A stretch of DNA of 10,293 bases from JAQUYS01 sp964430665 (GCA_964430665.1 CAYSFC010000025.1:1-10293); one strand, 5' to 3'; shown: positions 1-6,946, counted from the first letter of the stretch. Numbers and translations are program-made. Notes: generated from the letters alone by a model not told the origin.

Positions 1-306
1 ACGAAACCAACTGAACAAGTTCAACAAGTTAAAGAAGTTCAACAAGTTAAAGAAGGTCCACAAGTTGAAACAAAAATAATTGAAGATCCAACAAAAGCAG
101 CTGGATATATTAATATATGCCAAGATACAAGTCAAATACAAAAAGACATTTCAAAAATAATTTCTGAAATAAGCAAAACCAAAAATAAAAAAGCAAATGA
201 AACTCAAAAAATTGCATTATATGAAAAATTTAAATCTTTAAATACATTAGATCCAAAAAAATATTCAAAAGACAAAATAAAAAAATCTCTTGAAAAATTT
301 TTGTAA
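1..306 (+). CDS. C-terminal part of an unknown Lys/Gln-rich protein (5' end outside window)
   Basis: Frame 1 is open from the first base to a TAA at 304-306, giving 101 residues with no start inside the window, so this is the 3' end of a longer gene. The visible part opens with a low-complexity hexapeptide repeat (Val-Gln-Gln-Val-Lys-Glu, two exact copies, flanked by degenerate ones). A hydrophilic, Lys-rich, probably helical tail follows, ending in KKSLEKFL. There is no cysteine cluster, membrane segment or recognisable enzyme motif. The stop lies 31 bp before the ATG of the penton candidate on the same strand, so the two may be neighbouring virion genes. The repeat plus charged helix would suit a scaffold, linker or DNA-binding structural protein, but that is a guess from composition only. 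The coding call is well supported; the function is unknown. Confidence 0.75.
   Translation, partial: TKPTEQVQQVKEVQQVKEGPQVETKIIEDPTKAAGYINICQDTSQIQKDISKIISEISKTKNKKANETQKIALYEKFKSLNTLDPKKYSKDKIKKSLEKFL
19..54 (+). repeat. Two exact 18-bp coding repeats (VQQVKE)
   Basis: Bases 19-36 and 37-54 are identical 18-mers encoding Val-Gln-Gln-Val-Lys-Glu. A partial copy precedes them (Glu-Gln) and a diverged one follows (Gly-Pro-Gln-Val). The array may continue to the left of the window. Confidence 0.85.
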
Positions 307-316
307 TTTTATAAAT

Positions 317-331
317 AATTTTATTTTTTTA
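317..331 (+). promoter_or_regulatory. Candidate promoter element (AATTTTATTTTTTTA) before the penton candidate
   Basis: The 31-bp spacer between the stop at 306 and the ATG at 338 is almost pure A/T and contains AATTTTATTTTTTTA. Nearly the same string precedes two minus-strand genes, the 77-aa gene and the kinase. The distance to the ATG (6 nt here, 11-12 nt in the others) is not constant, and the background composition makes chance matches likely, so confidence is low. Confidence 0.3.
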
Positions 332-337
332 AAATTA

Positions 338-1210
338 ATGATGGAACAAGAAAGAATTGTCGAAGAATTTCAAATTACTTTTCCAAGTGTACCTTACAAT
401 CAAACTCCTGGAAAGTATAATACTTCAATTAATAGGGCATTTCCAAAAGATCCAGAACCTGGTAAAAATTATTATTTAAAAGTTATTTCAGCAGTTATTT
501 CAAATGAACAAAAACTTCAAGATAATCAAGAATATATTTTGAAAGTAAAAACAGTTAAAACAGGTTCTTATGTTGATCATACTTTTTCAATATCAGGTTC
601 ATATGATCCAGATTTATTTAACAAAGAACTTATTAAAGTTTTATATAACAACGGATGGGTAAATCCAAAATTTGGTAACACAACAGATTATCCAGAATTA
701 GCAACAATTCATTATCCAATTACAACAACATTTGATAAAGGTAATGGAAAATTCGTTGCATTAACAACTATTTTTGATTATTCTGATGACCCAACAACTC
801 CAGAATATTTAGAAGTTTTACTTGAAATACCAACAACAAGTTCTCTTAATACACAATTTGGTATTTTTGGCGTTACAAATACAATTATTCCAGAAGGTTT
901 TTATACAAGTAATTATGTTATTAATGTTTCATATCCTTCTATTGTAGACGCTTTTTATTTACAAACTGATTTTATTGAATCTAATTATATTATAAATAAC
1001 AATTCAAGAAGTGTTGCATATTCAAATAACTTTAGTAAATTAAGGTATCTTGATAGTCAAGATTTAATTAAAACAAGCGCAGATACAAAATCAACCTTAA
1101 TTATTGATCCTACACAAAATTTTGTAGAATTTGAAATCATTAATGCAAATGGAGATGTCTTTACACATTATGAACCAGCAACATTTAAATTTCAGATTAT
1201 TGAAAAATAA
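338..1210 (+). CDS. Candidate penton / minor capsid protein (jelly-roll type)
   Basis: This gene encodes 290 aa and ends at TAA. The frame could be extended to a TTG at 290, but that lies inside the preceding gene. The tandem ATGs at 338 and 341, just after an A/T spacer, are the sensible start. The protein is rich in alternating hydrophobic (beta-strand) segments and has no membrane helix or catalytic motif. Its N-terminal half has the pattern 'YYLKVISAVISN ... EYILKVKTV ... TFSISGSYDPDLF'. Its C-terminal part runs FYLQTDFIESNY, then VEFEIINANGDVF, then FKFQII. This architecture (surface-strand 'YLxTD' segment, late 'I-x-I-x-D/N-x-x-G' strand, closing F-x-F-x-I strand) resembles the ~250-350-aa jelly-roll minor capsid/penton proteins of polinton-like viruses and virophages. 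That is a pattern judgement; another virion beta-protein, such as a spike or fibre base, is possible. If correct, it forms the vertices beside a double-jelly-roll capsid protein encoded outside the window. Confidence 0.5.
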   Translation: MMEQERIVEEFQITFPSVPYNQTPGKYNTSINRAFPKDPEPGKNYYLKVISAVISNEQKLQDNQEYILKVKTVKTGSYVDHTFSISGSYDPDLFNKELIKVLYNNGWVNPKFGNTTDYPELATIHYPITTTFDKGNGKFVALTTIFDYSDDPTTPEYLEVLLEIPTTSSLNTQFGIFGVTNTIIPEGFYTSNYVINVSYPSIVDAFYLQTDFIESNYIINNNSRSVAYSNNFSKLRYLDSQDLIKTSADTKSTLIIDPTQNFVEFEIINANGDVFTHYEPATFKFQIIEK

Positions 1211-1259
1211 AATTTTTAATATTTTAAAAAAAAATTAATTTTTTTATTTTAGGTGTCTG

Positions 1260-1538
1260 ATGCAAATGGAAAAAATATACGATTATATAGCTTATTGTAA
1301 CGATAATGAAATTACAAGTATAAAGCTTGAAACTTTTTGTAATAAATTTGGAGTATATAAAATTTCTTTAAAACAATTTTCTGAAAATGAAAAAAGTATA
1401 AAATATAATATCTCATTTAGATTTAATGGAAGAGAAGAAAAATGTGTTGGATACAAATGTATAAAAAATAATCAAATATATGTTTTACTTGATTCTTTAG
1501 ATTTTACAAGAAAAATTGAAATTGAATATCTTGAATAA
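1260..1538 (+). CDS. Hypothetical protein, 92 aa
   Basis: This short gene begins at ATG 1260 (a second in-frame ATG is at 1266) and ends with TAA. It follows the penton candidate by 49 bp on the same strand. The product is small and mixed alpha/beta: an N-terminal helix (EKIYDYIAYCNDNE), then strand-like segments (YNISFRFNGREEK, QIYVLLDSLDF, KIEIEYLE). Four cysteines (in AYCND, ETFCNK and EKCVGYKC) are spread out and do not form an obvious zinc-binding set. There is no signal peptide or transmembrane segment, and I recognise no family. It is the last plus-strand gene before the convergent junction with the polymerase. Codon use is as A/T-rich as its neighbours, which supports real coding. It could be a small virion or regulatory protein, but nothing in the sequence decides that. 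Confidence 0.65.
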   Translation: MQMEKIYDYIAYCNDNEITSIKLETFCNKFGVYKISLKQFSENEKSIKYNISFRFNGREEKCVGYKCIKNNQIYVLLDSLDFTRKIEIEYLE

Positions 1539-1547
1539 TTTTTAATT

Positions 1548-1563
1548 AAAAAAATATTTTTTT
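1548..1563. terminator. Perfect 16-bp A/T palindrome at the convergent gene junction
   Basis: AAAAAAATATTTTTTT is its own reverse complement. It sits in the 33-bp gap between the TAA of the 92-aa gene (1536-1538, plus strand) and the TAA of the polymerase (1572-1574, minus strand). No AATAAA signal is present in this gap on either strand. A palindrome at a convergent 3' junction could end transcripts from both sides, similar to the hairpin-marked 3' ends known for mimivirus transcripts. In so A/T-rich a spacer, chance cannot be excluded. Confidence 0.35.
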
Positions 1564-1571
1564 TCTTTTTT

Positions 1572-4500
1572 TTACATTTTCCTTATAACACTTTGGTTCC
1601 ATTTATCTTCAATTTGTACGTAATCACATTTTATATATTTTGCTCCTTCATTTAATTCTCTAAATAAATGCATTTGTTGTAAAACTTCATAGCATTCACA
1701 TATCTTTGTTTGGAAAGAATTAAAGTGAAATACAAAAGTTGCTTTTTCTTCAACTAACATTTTATAAATAATAACTAAGTCGTCTTTTGATAACATTGGT
1801 TGATCTTTTTCAGTTCTTTCAAGTATATGATATTTTTTTTGATCACCATCGATACTTATATTTGATAAGTTTAATTTTTGATAACTTGGATAATAATCAC
1901 CTTTACTTTTTAATGGAATTCCTTTTGATTTAACTTTAATAATTTTATCATTTTCATCTAGTAACATATATATTTTTGGACATATAATTATAATTTTAGC
2001 AACTCCACTATTATTATTACTTTCTTCAGTTAATCCTCCTAAAAATCCAGTAAGTCTATTATCAATTGTATAATCTTCAATATTACAACTTTTTTCAATT
2101 TCTGGATCATATAAATCTTGTCCAAATATATTGAATACGTTCTTTAATTTAGAATGATCAAATTTGTCTTTTAATATTGCCATACAAGAATCAGTATCAC
2201 AATATGTAATTTGTTTAACATAATCACATTTTTTTAAATTTTCAATTAGTTGGAATAAATATAAACGTGCTCTACAAGTAATATCAGCACATATTGCAAA
2301 ATTTGCCCAATTTGAAGGACTAAAGTTTAATTCTGTTTTAAATATACATTTTCTTACTTTTCCATTAAAATATCTTTCTTTTTCATAATAATCACATAAA
2401 CCAAGCTTATTCCATTCTTCACATTTATATTTTTCTGTTTCATTATATGGTATTACACTAAATTTTTTAGAATTACATCTTTGACCATAATATCCATAAC
2501 TTGAGTTTGCAATTAATTTTGTACAAACTTTTAAAGCTTTTTGATTATTATTTGATCCGTATTGTTTTAAACCATATATTTTTGATATAAAGTCTTTAAA
2601 TAAATATTTCTTTTCATATAATTCATATTCTAAAAATAAGAATTTAACTCCTAATCTCATATTGAATATAATTTCATCAAATGATAGAAAAGCAGTTTGT
2701 TCAAAGTTTGAAATAACTTGTTTTAATCCTTCTTGTGTTTTTAAAGTAATATATGAAACATTTTTAAATTTTTCAATGTTATTATCAAATTTAACTTTTG
2801 CAAATCCTCCAATCTTTTTATTCATGAAATAATCTTCAAATTTTAATTCTCCAATCTTTGATTTCAAATTTATTTCTTTTGGAAGATCAAAACTTACTTT
2901 TTTAATTAAATCACAGCAAATTGGGTAATTATAAGCAAATGGATATAAACTACTAAAATCAACATAAAATAGACTTCCTTTTTGAATTTTTTTAATACCT
3001 TGAAACATAGCAGCTACAATACCACCACGGTAACTTTTTTGAGCAATGCTTTTATATGTACTTATTTTACTTGTATTTAAAGATCCTTGTTCTTCAAATA
3101 ATTCAGGACTAATTTTTGTTAAACAATATTTTGCAAATGCTGAAACTGTATTGAATAAATAAATTGGAATAAAGTTTATATTTAAAATTTGTCCAAATGT
3201 TTTTGAAGCTTCAATATAAATATTATATAAAGAAGTAACATCTAAAATATTATATTTTTCAAGATCTGCAATGTCTTTTAATATTTCTTCACATTTTGAT
3301 TTTGTAATTGTTTTACATATTTTACAATCTTCTTTACATTCTTTACCATTCCATAAATCGTAAATATGAATAATTTGTTTAGTATAATCGACATTATATT
3401 CAATAAATTCTTTTTCAAGACATGTTTTAGATTTATCTTTTGGTAAAAATGCTTTTGATAAATCATTCAAAGAAGATCCGAAAAATTTATAAGAATCTCT
3501 CCAAATGTATTTTCTTCCATCAATTAATTGATATTTCAATGAAATAAGTTGATTACCATTTGTAAGTCTACTAGTTGTTGTATAATCAATTTCTGGAGTT
3601 GAAAATATATGTTTTATCATTACTTTTAAATCGAAGTTTGATGAATTGTGACCAATACAAATTGTTTCACTTGTTTTTATTTTATTTAAGAAATTACAGA
3701 AAGTTTTAATATTTCTTTTACAGTTTCCAATTGTAAAGAAAGATATTGGTTTTTCTCCATTCTTTAATCCTTCTTCAGATTGAAAACACCAAGCAATTGA
3801 AAATGATTTTGTAATACTATCGGATTTATTATAAATTGTTTCAATATCATAAAATACAAGTGTTCTGTTACTTGGATATTTAATACTATAGTTTTTTGAT
3901 TTACAATAAAGATTTTTTCCATTAAATTCAATTAAATCATTTAATTCTATTTTTTTATCAAGTAAGTCAAAAGTATTTTTATCAATAACATTTGGATAAT
4001 TAACTGTTTCTTTTATTTGTTTATTTGTATAAGAAATAACATTATTAAATTTTTTTCTATCTTTTTTAAATCCTTTTAAATCTGAAACAAAATCTGTGTA
4101 ATCTAATTTTGTAACAGTAAACTTTTGATCATCAAGTTCTGGAACATAATTTTCAAATGAGAATTCATCACTACTCTTCTTATCTAATGAAAAGATTGAT
4201 TGTCCAATTTTGAATAAATAAATAAATTTATCAGTTTTACAAACGTTATAATATTTAACAACAATACCAGAAACACTTAATACACAACAATTTACATTAA
4301 AATAATAACATAAGAATTGGTAATAATGTAAATTAACGTCACAATCTCCAACAATTTCTGAAAGGTTTTTAATAAAATTAATATTTATAATTTCATTTTC
4401 TGGTATTTTAATATTTACTAATTCACAATATTCTTTTATTTTTTGTTGTATTCTTTCTTGTCTTATAAATTTGTTATTAATATAATTTTTAAGTTTTTTA

Positions 4501-5399
4501 TCATTTGTAATATCACTACACAATATTCTGAGAAATGCTTTTATAACACAATGTTTATTTGAAGCTGTTACTGGTGGAAGAAAATCTAATTCAAAAGTAT
4601 CTAAGATAGCTTTTAATTTTGCTTTCTTTATTGGTGTTAATAATTGAAGTCTTTCAAATAATTTGATTGTTGAATGATCTCTAAATCTATTTAAGAAATT
4701 TGATCTTGAAATATTAATATTTGTTTGTGGTGGAATTGAATCATCATCTTCTGGTGTATAAGAATATTCATCTTCGTCATCATATGTTATTCTTGGAATT
4801 TCTTCAATAACATTTTCATCAATATCTTCAATTCCTCCAGCATAATAATCATATGAAGTTGCAATTATTTCTTGTCTTCTTTTTTCCCAAGCTCTTAAAA
4901 ATCTTATAAATTGAGCAACTGAATCACAAGTAAATTTTTTTCCATTTTTTAATATAACTGTATGTGTTCCTGGTTGTTCGAATACTCTTCTTGCTTCATC
5001 AACAGTTAATCCAATGTATCCATTTCTTACAAGTGTATAAATGTTTTCTGGGTTTGTTAAATTAAAGAAGTTTTCAATATCATCAAAAGTTAAGTTTGAG
5101 TTTATAACTCCTAAATTGTTTCTTGCAAAATCCATTGCTCTATTTTTATATCTTTCAATTTCATTTTGTGATCTATTTTCCATTTCTGCAATTTCATATA
5201 ATTCCACAAGTCTTGTATATCTTTCATAATTATTATTAAAGTCATGAATATTAATTCTACTAAAATCAAATCCAATATCTTTAAATCTTTGAGCTAATGG
5301 TGAGTTTGGTAGAATTGTAAATATTTTATAAATATCCTTTGCAAAGTTAATAAAATCACTTTTTGCGTCGTGTACTAAATTTCTAATTTGGTTGCTCAT
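1572..5399 (-). CDS. polB: Protein-primed-type family B DNA polymerase (PolB), 1275 aa
   Basis: This is a replicative DNA polymerase with 3'-5' proofreading. Exonuclease motifs are Exo I DIE (D518, E520), Exo II HNSSNFD (D590) and Exo III YNILD (Y716, D720). Polymerase motifs are A DFSSLYP (D814), B KLIANSSYG (K961) and C YCDTDS (D1068, D1070), followed by a thumb KIY (1142-1144). All catalytic residues are present. The A-B (147) and B-C (107) spacings leave room for TPR1- and TPR2-like insertions of protein-primed enzymes. About 500 residues precede Exo I. They include an acidic stretch (~190-225) and a possible degenerate OTU-like region (~275-420). Four cysteines (C688, C692, C695, C703) lie between Exo II and III. 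The length is larger than phage phi29 (575 aa) but in the range of adenovirus and Polinton polymerases. The frame extends to a TTG at 5423, but the ATG at 5397-5399 (MSNQIRN) is preferred, because the same A6T5 box precedes it at the same distance as in three other genes. Confidence 0.95.
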   Translation of the reverse strand: MSNQIRNLVHDAKSDFINFAKDIYKIFTILPNSPLAQRFKDIGFDFSRINIHDFNNNYERYTRLVELYEIAEMENRSQNEIERYKNRAMDFARNNLGVINSNLTFDDIENFFNLTNPENIYTLVRNGYIGLTVDEARRVFEQPGTHTVILKNGKKFTCDSVAQFIRFLRAWEKRRQEIIATSYDYYAGGIEDIDENVIEEIPRITYDDEDEYSYTPEDDDSIPPQTNINISRSNFLNRFRDHSTIKLFERLQLLTPIKKAKLKAILDTFELDFLPPVTASNKHCVIKAFLRILCSDITNDKKLKNYINNKFIRQERIQQKIKEYCELVNIKIPENEIININFIKNLSEIVGDCDVNLHYYQFLCYYFNVNCCVLSVSGIVVKYYNVCKTDKFIYLFKIGQSIFSLDKKSSDEFSFENYVPELDDQKFTVTKLDYTDFVSDLKGFKKDRKKFNNVISYTNKQIKETVNYPNVIDKNTFDLLDKKIELNDLIEFNGKNLYCKSKNYSIKYPSNRTLVFYDIETIYNKSDSITKSFSIAWCFQSEEGLKNGEKPISFFTIGNCKRNIKTFCNFLNKIKTSETICIGHNSSNFDLKVMIKHIFSTPEIDYTTTSRLTNGNQLISLKYQLIDGRKYIWRDSYKFFGSSLNDLSKAFLPKDKSKTCLEKEFIEYNVDYTKQIIHIYDLWNGKECKEDCKICKTITKSKCEEILKDIADLEKYNILDVTSLYNIYIEASKTFGQILNINFIPIYLFNTVSAFAKYCLTKISPELFEEQGSLNTSKISTYKSIAQKSYRGGIVAAMFQGIKKIQKGSLFYVDFSSLYPFAYNYPICCDLIKKVSFDLPKEINLKSKIGELKFEDYFMNKKIGGFAKVKFDNNIEKFKNVSYITLKTQEGLKQVISNFEQTAFLSFDEIIFNMRLGVKFLFLEYELYEKKYLFKDFISKIYGLKQYGSNNNQKALKVCTKLIANSSYGYYGQRCNSKKFSVIPYNETEKYKCEEWNKLGLCDYYEKERYFNGKVRKCIFKTELNFSPSNWANFAICADITCRARLYLFQLIENLKKCDYVKQITYCDTDSCMAILKDKFDHSKLKNVFNIFGQDLYDPEIEKSCNIEDYTIDNRLTGFLGGLTEESNNNSGVAKIIIICPKIYMLLDENDKIIKVKSKGIPLKSKGDYYPSYQKLNLSNISIDGDQKKYHILERTEKDQPMLSKDDLVIIYKMLVEEKATFVFHFNSFQTKICECYEVLQQMHLFRELNEGAKYIKCDYVQIEDKWNQSVIRKM

Positions 5400-5409
5400 C
5401 ACTATAATT

Positions 5410-5420
5410 AAAAAATTTTT
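5410..5420 (-). promoter_or_regulatory. A6T5 box upstream of polB
   Basis: AAAAAATTTTT on the plus strand; its A/T junction (5415/5416) lies 16 nt upstream of the first base of the polB ATG. The same box with the same junction distance precedes the 153-, 78- and 130-aa genes. The constant position argues for a promoter or transcription-start element rather than random A/T sequence. Confidence 0.55.
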
Positions 5421-5448
5421 CAAAAAAAATAAATAATTGAAAATTTAA

Positions 5449-5470
5449 AAATTTCAAAATTCCGAAATTT
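5449..5470 (-). terminator. AT-rich hairpin downstream of the 153-aa gene
   Basis: AAATTTC (5449-5455) and GAAATTT (5464-5470) form a perfect 7-bp inverted repeat around an 8-nt loop. It begins 15 nt past the TAA of the 153-aa gene and lies upstream of the polB promoter box. This 86-bp spacer is the longest in the minus-strand block. It could mark the 3' end of the upstream transcript; an operator for polB is an alternative. The stem is short and weak. Confidence 0.3.
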
Positions 5471-5485
5471 AACATTTAGTCATTT

Positions 5486-5947
5486 TTAAAAATTTGACAC
5501 AACTTGTATATTAACTATTTTTTTGTCCTTATCATTTAACTTATTATAAAGATAATCAATAATATCACATATATGATCAACTAATATTGCATAATGTTTT
5601 TTAACACATGTTATATGTTGATATAAAAGAGAGAATTTTTCACCACAATCAATTGCTTCCATAGAAGATTTAAATCCTATATAGAACTCAATAATACTAT
5701 TTTTCTTAAATTTCATATCATCTCTTATAATTGGAGATTTTAAATAATTTGATAAAACTCTGAATTTACTTTCTTTTTCAATGTCAGTAGATTTAATAGA
5801 TATTAATTTACTATTTATTGAAGATTTAAAACTGTTGTAATCAACTTCGATTATTCTTAATAATCTTTGTAATTGTAATATATAAAATACCAATTTTTGG
5901 TATTCTGTTTTTTTAAAATTAATTTTTGATAAAGATTCTGCAAGCAT
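5486..5947 (-). CDS. Hypothetical helical protein, 153 aa, directly upstream of polB
   Basis: The gene starts at ATG 5945-5947 (MLAESLSKINF) and ends with TAA; a TTG codon just before is in frame but less likely. The product is predicted from its residue pattern to be almost entirely alpha-helical: an amphipathic, Leu/Ile-rich first third (YQKLVFYILQLQRLLRIIEV), a charged middle, and a C-terminal half (LLYQHITCVKKHYAILVDHI) with another strong helix before YLYNKLNDKDKK. It lacks a convincing transmembrane segment, signal peptide or zinc site. No family is recognised. It is the gene immediately before polB in the transcription direction and has the same A6T5 box at the same distance, so the two are probably expressed together. 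In protein-primed systems the terminal protein is often encoded next to or within the polymerase. This small, helical, Tyr/Ser-bearing protein is a positional candidate for it, but no sequence evidence confirms that. Confidence 0.7.
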   Translation of the reverse strand: MLAESLSKINFKKTEYQKLVFYILQLQRLLRIIEVDYNSFKSSINSKLISIKSTDIEKESKFRVLSNYLKSPIIRDDMKFKKNSIIEFYIGFKSSMEAIDCGEKFSLLYQHITCVKKHYAILVDHICDIIDYLYNKLNDKDKKIVNIQVVSNF

Positions 5948-5957
5948 CAATTATGTT

Positions 5958-5968
5958 AAAAAATTTTT
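5958..5968 (-). promoter_or_regulatory. A6T5 box upstream of the 153-aa gene
   Basis: AAAAAATTTTT; junction 5963/5964 is 16 nt upstream of the first base of the ATG (5947). It matches the polB box base for base in both sequence and spacing. Confidence 0.55.
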
Positions 5969-5996
5969 AAAAAAATAAAAAAAACCTTTATTTCAT

Positions 5997-6233
5997 TTAT
6001 AAAATTTTAAATTTTTGTAATGAAGTGTCTATTAGTGAATTTAAAAATCCTTGTGAATGAGTGTTTTTATTATAATTAACTCCAAATTCACAACAGTTTG
6101 ATCTGAAAAATATATTAAGGCTTTTATTTGATTTATAAAAATTTTTACTTTGTTTATTATTATTGACTATTTGTTCAATTTGGTAAGTTTTTATCTCAAG
6201 TTTGTTTAATTTGTTATATATTTCTTCTAACAT
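5997..6233 (-). CDS. Hypothetical protein, 78 aa, N-terminal coiled coil
   Basis: ATG 6231-6233 to TAA 5997. The first ~25 residues (MLEEIYNKLNKLEIKTYQIE) show heptad-like spacing of Leu and Ile, suggesting a short coiled coil or oligomerisation helix. A polar Asn/Lys/Ser stretch follows, then a region with adjacent cysteines (NCCEFG), and a final amphipathic helix (LNSLIDTSLQKFKIL). No known domain is recognised. It sits between the 77-aa and 153-aa genes with spacers of 36 and 49 bp, and it has its own A6T5 box, so it is likely a real, separately initiated gene despite its size. It could be a small virion component or a regulator; the sequence does not say which. Confidence 0.6.
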   Translation of the reverse strand: MLEEIYNKLNKLEIKTYQIEQIVNNNKQSKNFYKSNKSLNIFFRSNCCEFGVNYNKNTHSQGFLNSLIDTSLQKFKIL

Positions 6234-6244
6234 TCAATTAATTT

Positions 6245-6256
6245 AAAAATTTTTTT
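6245..6256 (-). promoter_or_regulatory. A5T7 box upstream of the 78-aa gene
   Basis: AAAAATTTTTTT; junction 6249/6250 is 16 nt upstream of the first base of the ATG (6233). This is the third instance of the fixed-distance box. Confidence 0.5.
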
Positions 6257-6269
6257 ATATAAAATTAAT

Positions 6270-6503
6270 TTATTCCAAATCTTCTTCGAAAGTTACCTTT
6301 TTCTTTTTTCCTCCTCCAAAGAAGGCATCTATTCCAGAGCCTATCTTTTCAAATGCTCCATCATCTGCATCTGTATCATAAATTTGTCTTTTGCTTACTA
6401 TTTTAAATAACTGTTCATTTTTTTGTGTTAATACATCTAATTTCTTATTAATATTTGAAATAATTTCAATTAATTGATCTTTTTCAAGCTGTTTTAAATC
6501 CAT
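6270..6503 (-). CDS. Hypothetical protein, 77 aa: coiled coil plus basic GGGKKKK tail
   Basis: ATG 6501-6503 to TAA; an in-frame TTG two codons upstream is a weaker start. Residues ~5-37 form a clear Leu/Ile heptad helix (LEKDQLIEIISNINKKLDVL), predicted to be a coiled coil. An acidic linker (DTDADDG) follows. The C-terminus (IGSGIDAFFGGGKKKKVTFE) combines a glycine hinge, a tetra-lysine patch and a closing acidic tail. The basic patch could contact DNA, act as a nuclear-localisation-type signal, or bind a partner; all of these are inferences. Its upstream region lacks the A6T5 box and instead has the T-rich element shared with the kinase and penton candidate. No family is recognised. The distinct modular composition argues that it is a true gene. 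Confidence 0.65.
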   Translation of the reverse strand: MDLKQLEKDQLIEIISNINKKLDVLTQKNEQLFKIVSKRQIYDTDADDGAFEKIGSGIDAFFGGGKKKKVTFEEDLE

Positions 6504-6514
6504 ATTCAATTACA

Positions 6515-6531
6515 ATAAAAAAATAAATTTT
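6515..6531 (-). promoter_or_regulatory. Candidate T-rich promoter element before the 77-aa gene
   Basis: On the minus strand this reads AAAATTTATTTTTTTAT, ending 11 nt before the ATG. It closely matches the elements before the kinase (AATTTTATTTTTTA) and the penton candidate (AATTTTATTTTTTTA). It may be a second promoter class, but the simple composition keeps confidence low. Confidence 0.3.
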
Positions 6532-6543
6532 AATTTAAAATTA

Positions 6544-6936
6544 TTAAAAATTATTAAATAACATCTTTATATATTTTCTTTTAATTTTATATGAACCATC
6601 TTTGTATAATCCCTTTTTTTCTAATATATTATTTATTTCATTGTATATTTGTATAATGTCTTCAAATCCATGTACAACAACAAAATCTTTTACATGAACT
6701 TTTCTAAAACCATTTTTTGATATTTTTCTTATATCAAATTTAAAATCATCATATTTTATTATATTTTCTTTGTTTACGTTTTTAAATATTTGTTTATAGT
6801 TATTAAATTTTGAATTTATTATAAATGAATCAGGATATGTTTCATAATCATATGCAAAGAACTTTTTATTTAAATGTTCTTCACAACATATATATTGATT
6901 TAAATATTCTTCTAATAAAACTGTGTCTATGATCAT
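6544..6936 (-). CDS. Hypothetical protein, 130 aa
   Basis: ATG 6934-6936 (MIIDTVLLEEYL) to TAA; the preceding GTG is in frame but the ATG fits the promoter-box spacing. The protein is compact, mixed alpha/beta and charged. It begins with a helix carrying a Cys pair (YICCEEHLNKKFFAYDYE), has a beta-like middle (VHVKDFVVVHGF is its most hydrophobic segment), then a helix (EDIIQIYNEINNILEKKG) and a very basic end (KIKRKYIKMLF). There is no membrane segment or signal peptide, and I do not recognise a family. It lies 38 bp downstream of the kinase on the same strand and has its own A6T5 box. The basic C-terminus could bind nucleic acid, but this is only suggestive. Confidence 0.68.
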   Translation of the reverse strand: MIIDTVLLEEYLNQYICCEEHLNKKFFAYDYETYPDSFIINSKFNNYKQIFKNVNKENIIKYDDFKFDIRKISKNGFRKVHVKDFVVVHGFEDIIQIYNEINNILEKKGLYKDGSYKIKRKYIKMLFNNF

Positions 6937-6946
6937 CACACTGAAT

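Noticed and set aside
290..337. Extension of the penton candidate upstream to a TTG at 290
   Set aside because: The TTG lies inside the preceding gene, whose stop is at 304-306. Tandem ATGs at 338/341 follow an A/T-only spacer and give a more natural N-terminus.
1238..1259. A 3' splice-site-like string (T-rich tract ending TTTTAGG) before the 92-aa gene
   Set aside because: T-runs ending in AG are expected by chance in such A/T-rich spacers. No matching 5' splice site or upstream exon in a compatible frame was seen.
3278..3466. 62-aa minus-strand frame inside polB
   Set aside because: It overlaps the conserved exonuclease region in another frame and has a Lys/Ile-rich composition without a promoter element.
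5041..5229. 62-aa plus-strand frame antisense to polB
   Set aside because: It is a Ser/Phe/Leu-rich antisense shadow with no motif and no spacer or promoter upstream.
5400..5423. Extension of PolB to a TTG at 5423
   Set aside because: It would run through the A6T5 box. The ATG at 5399 has the same box-to-ATG distance as three other genes.
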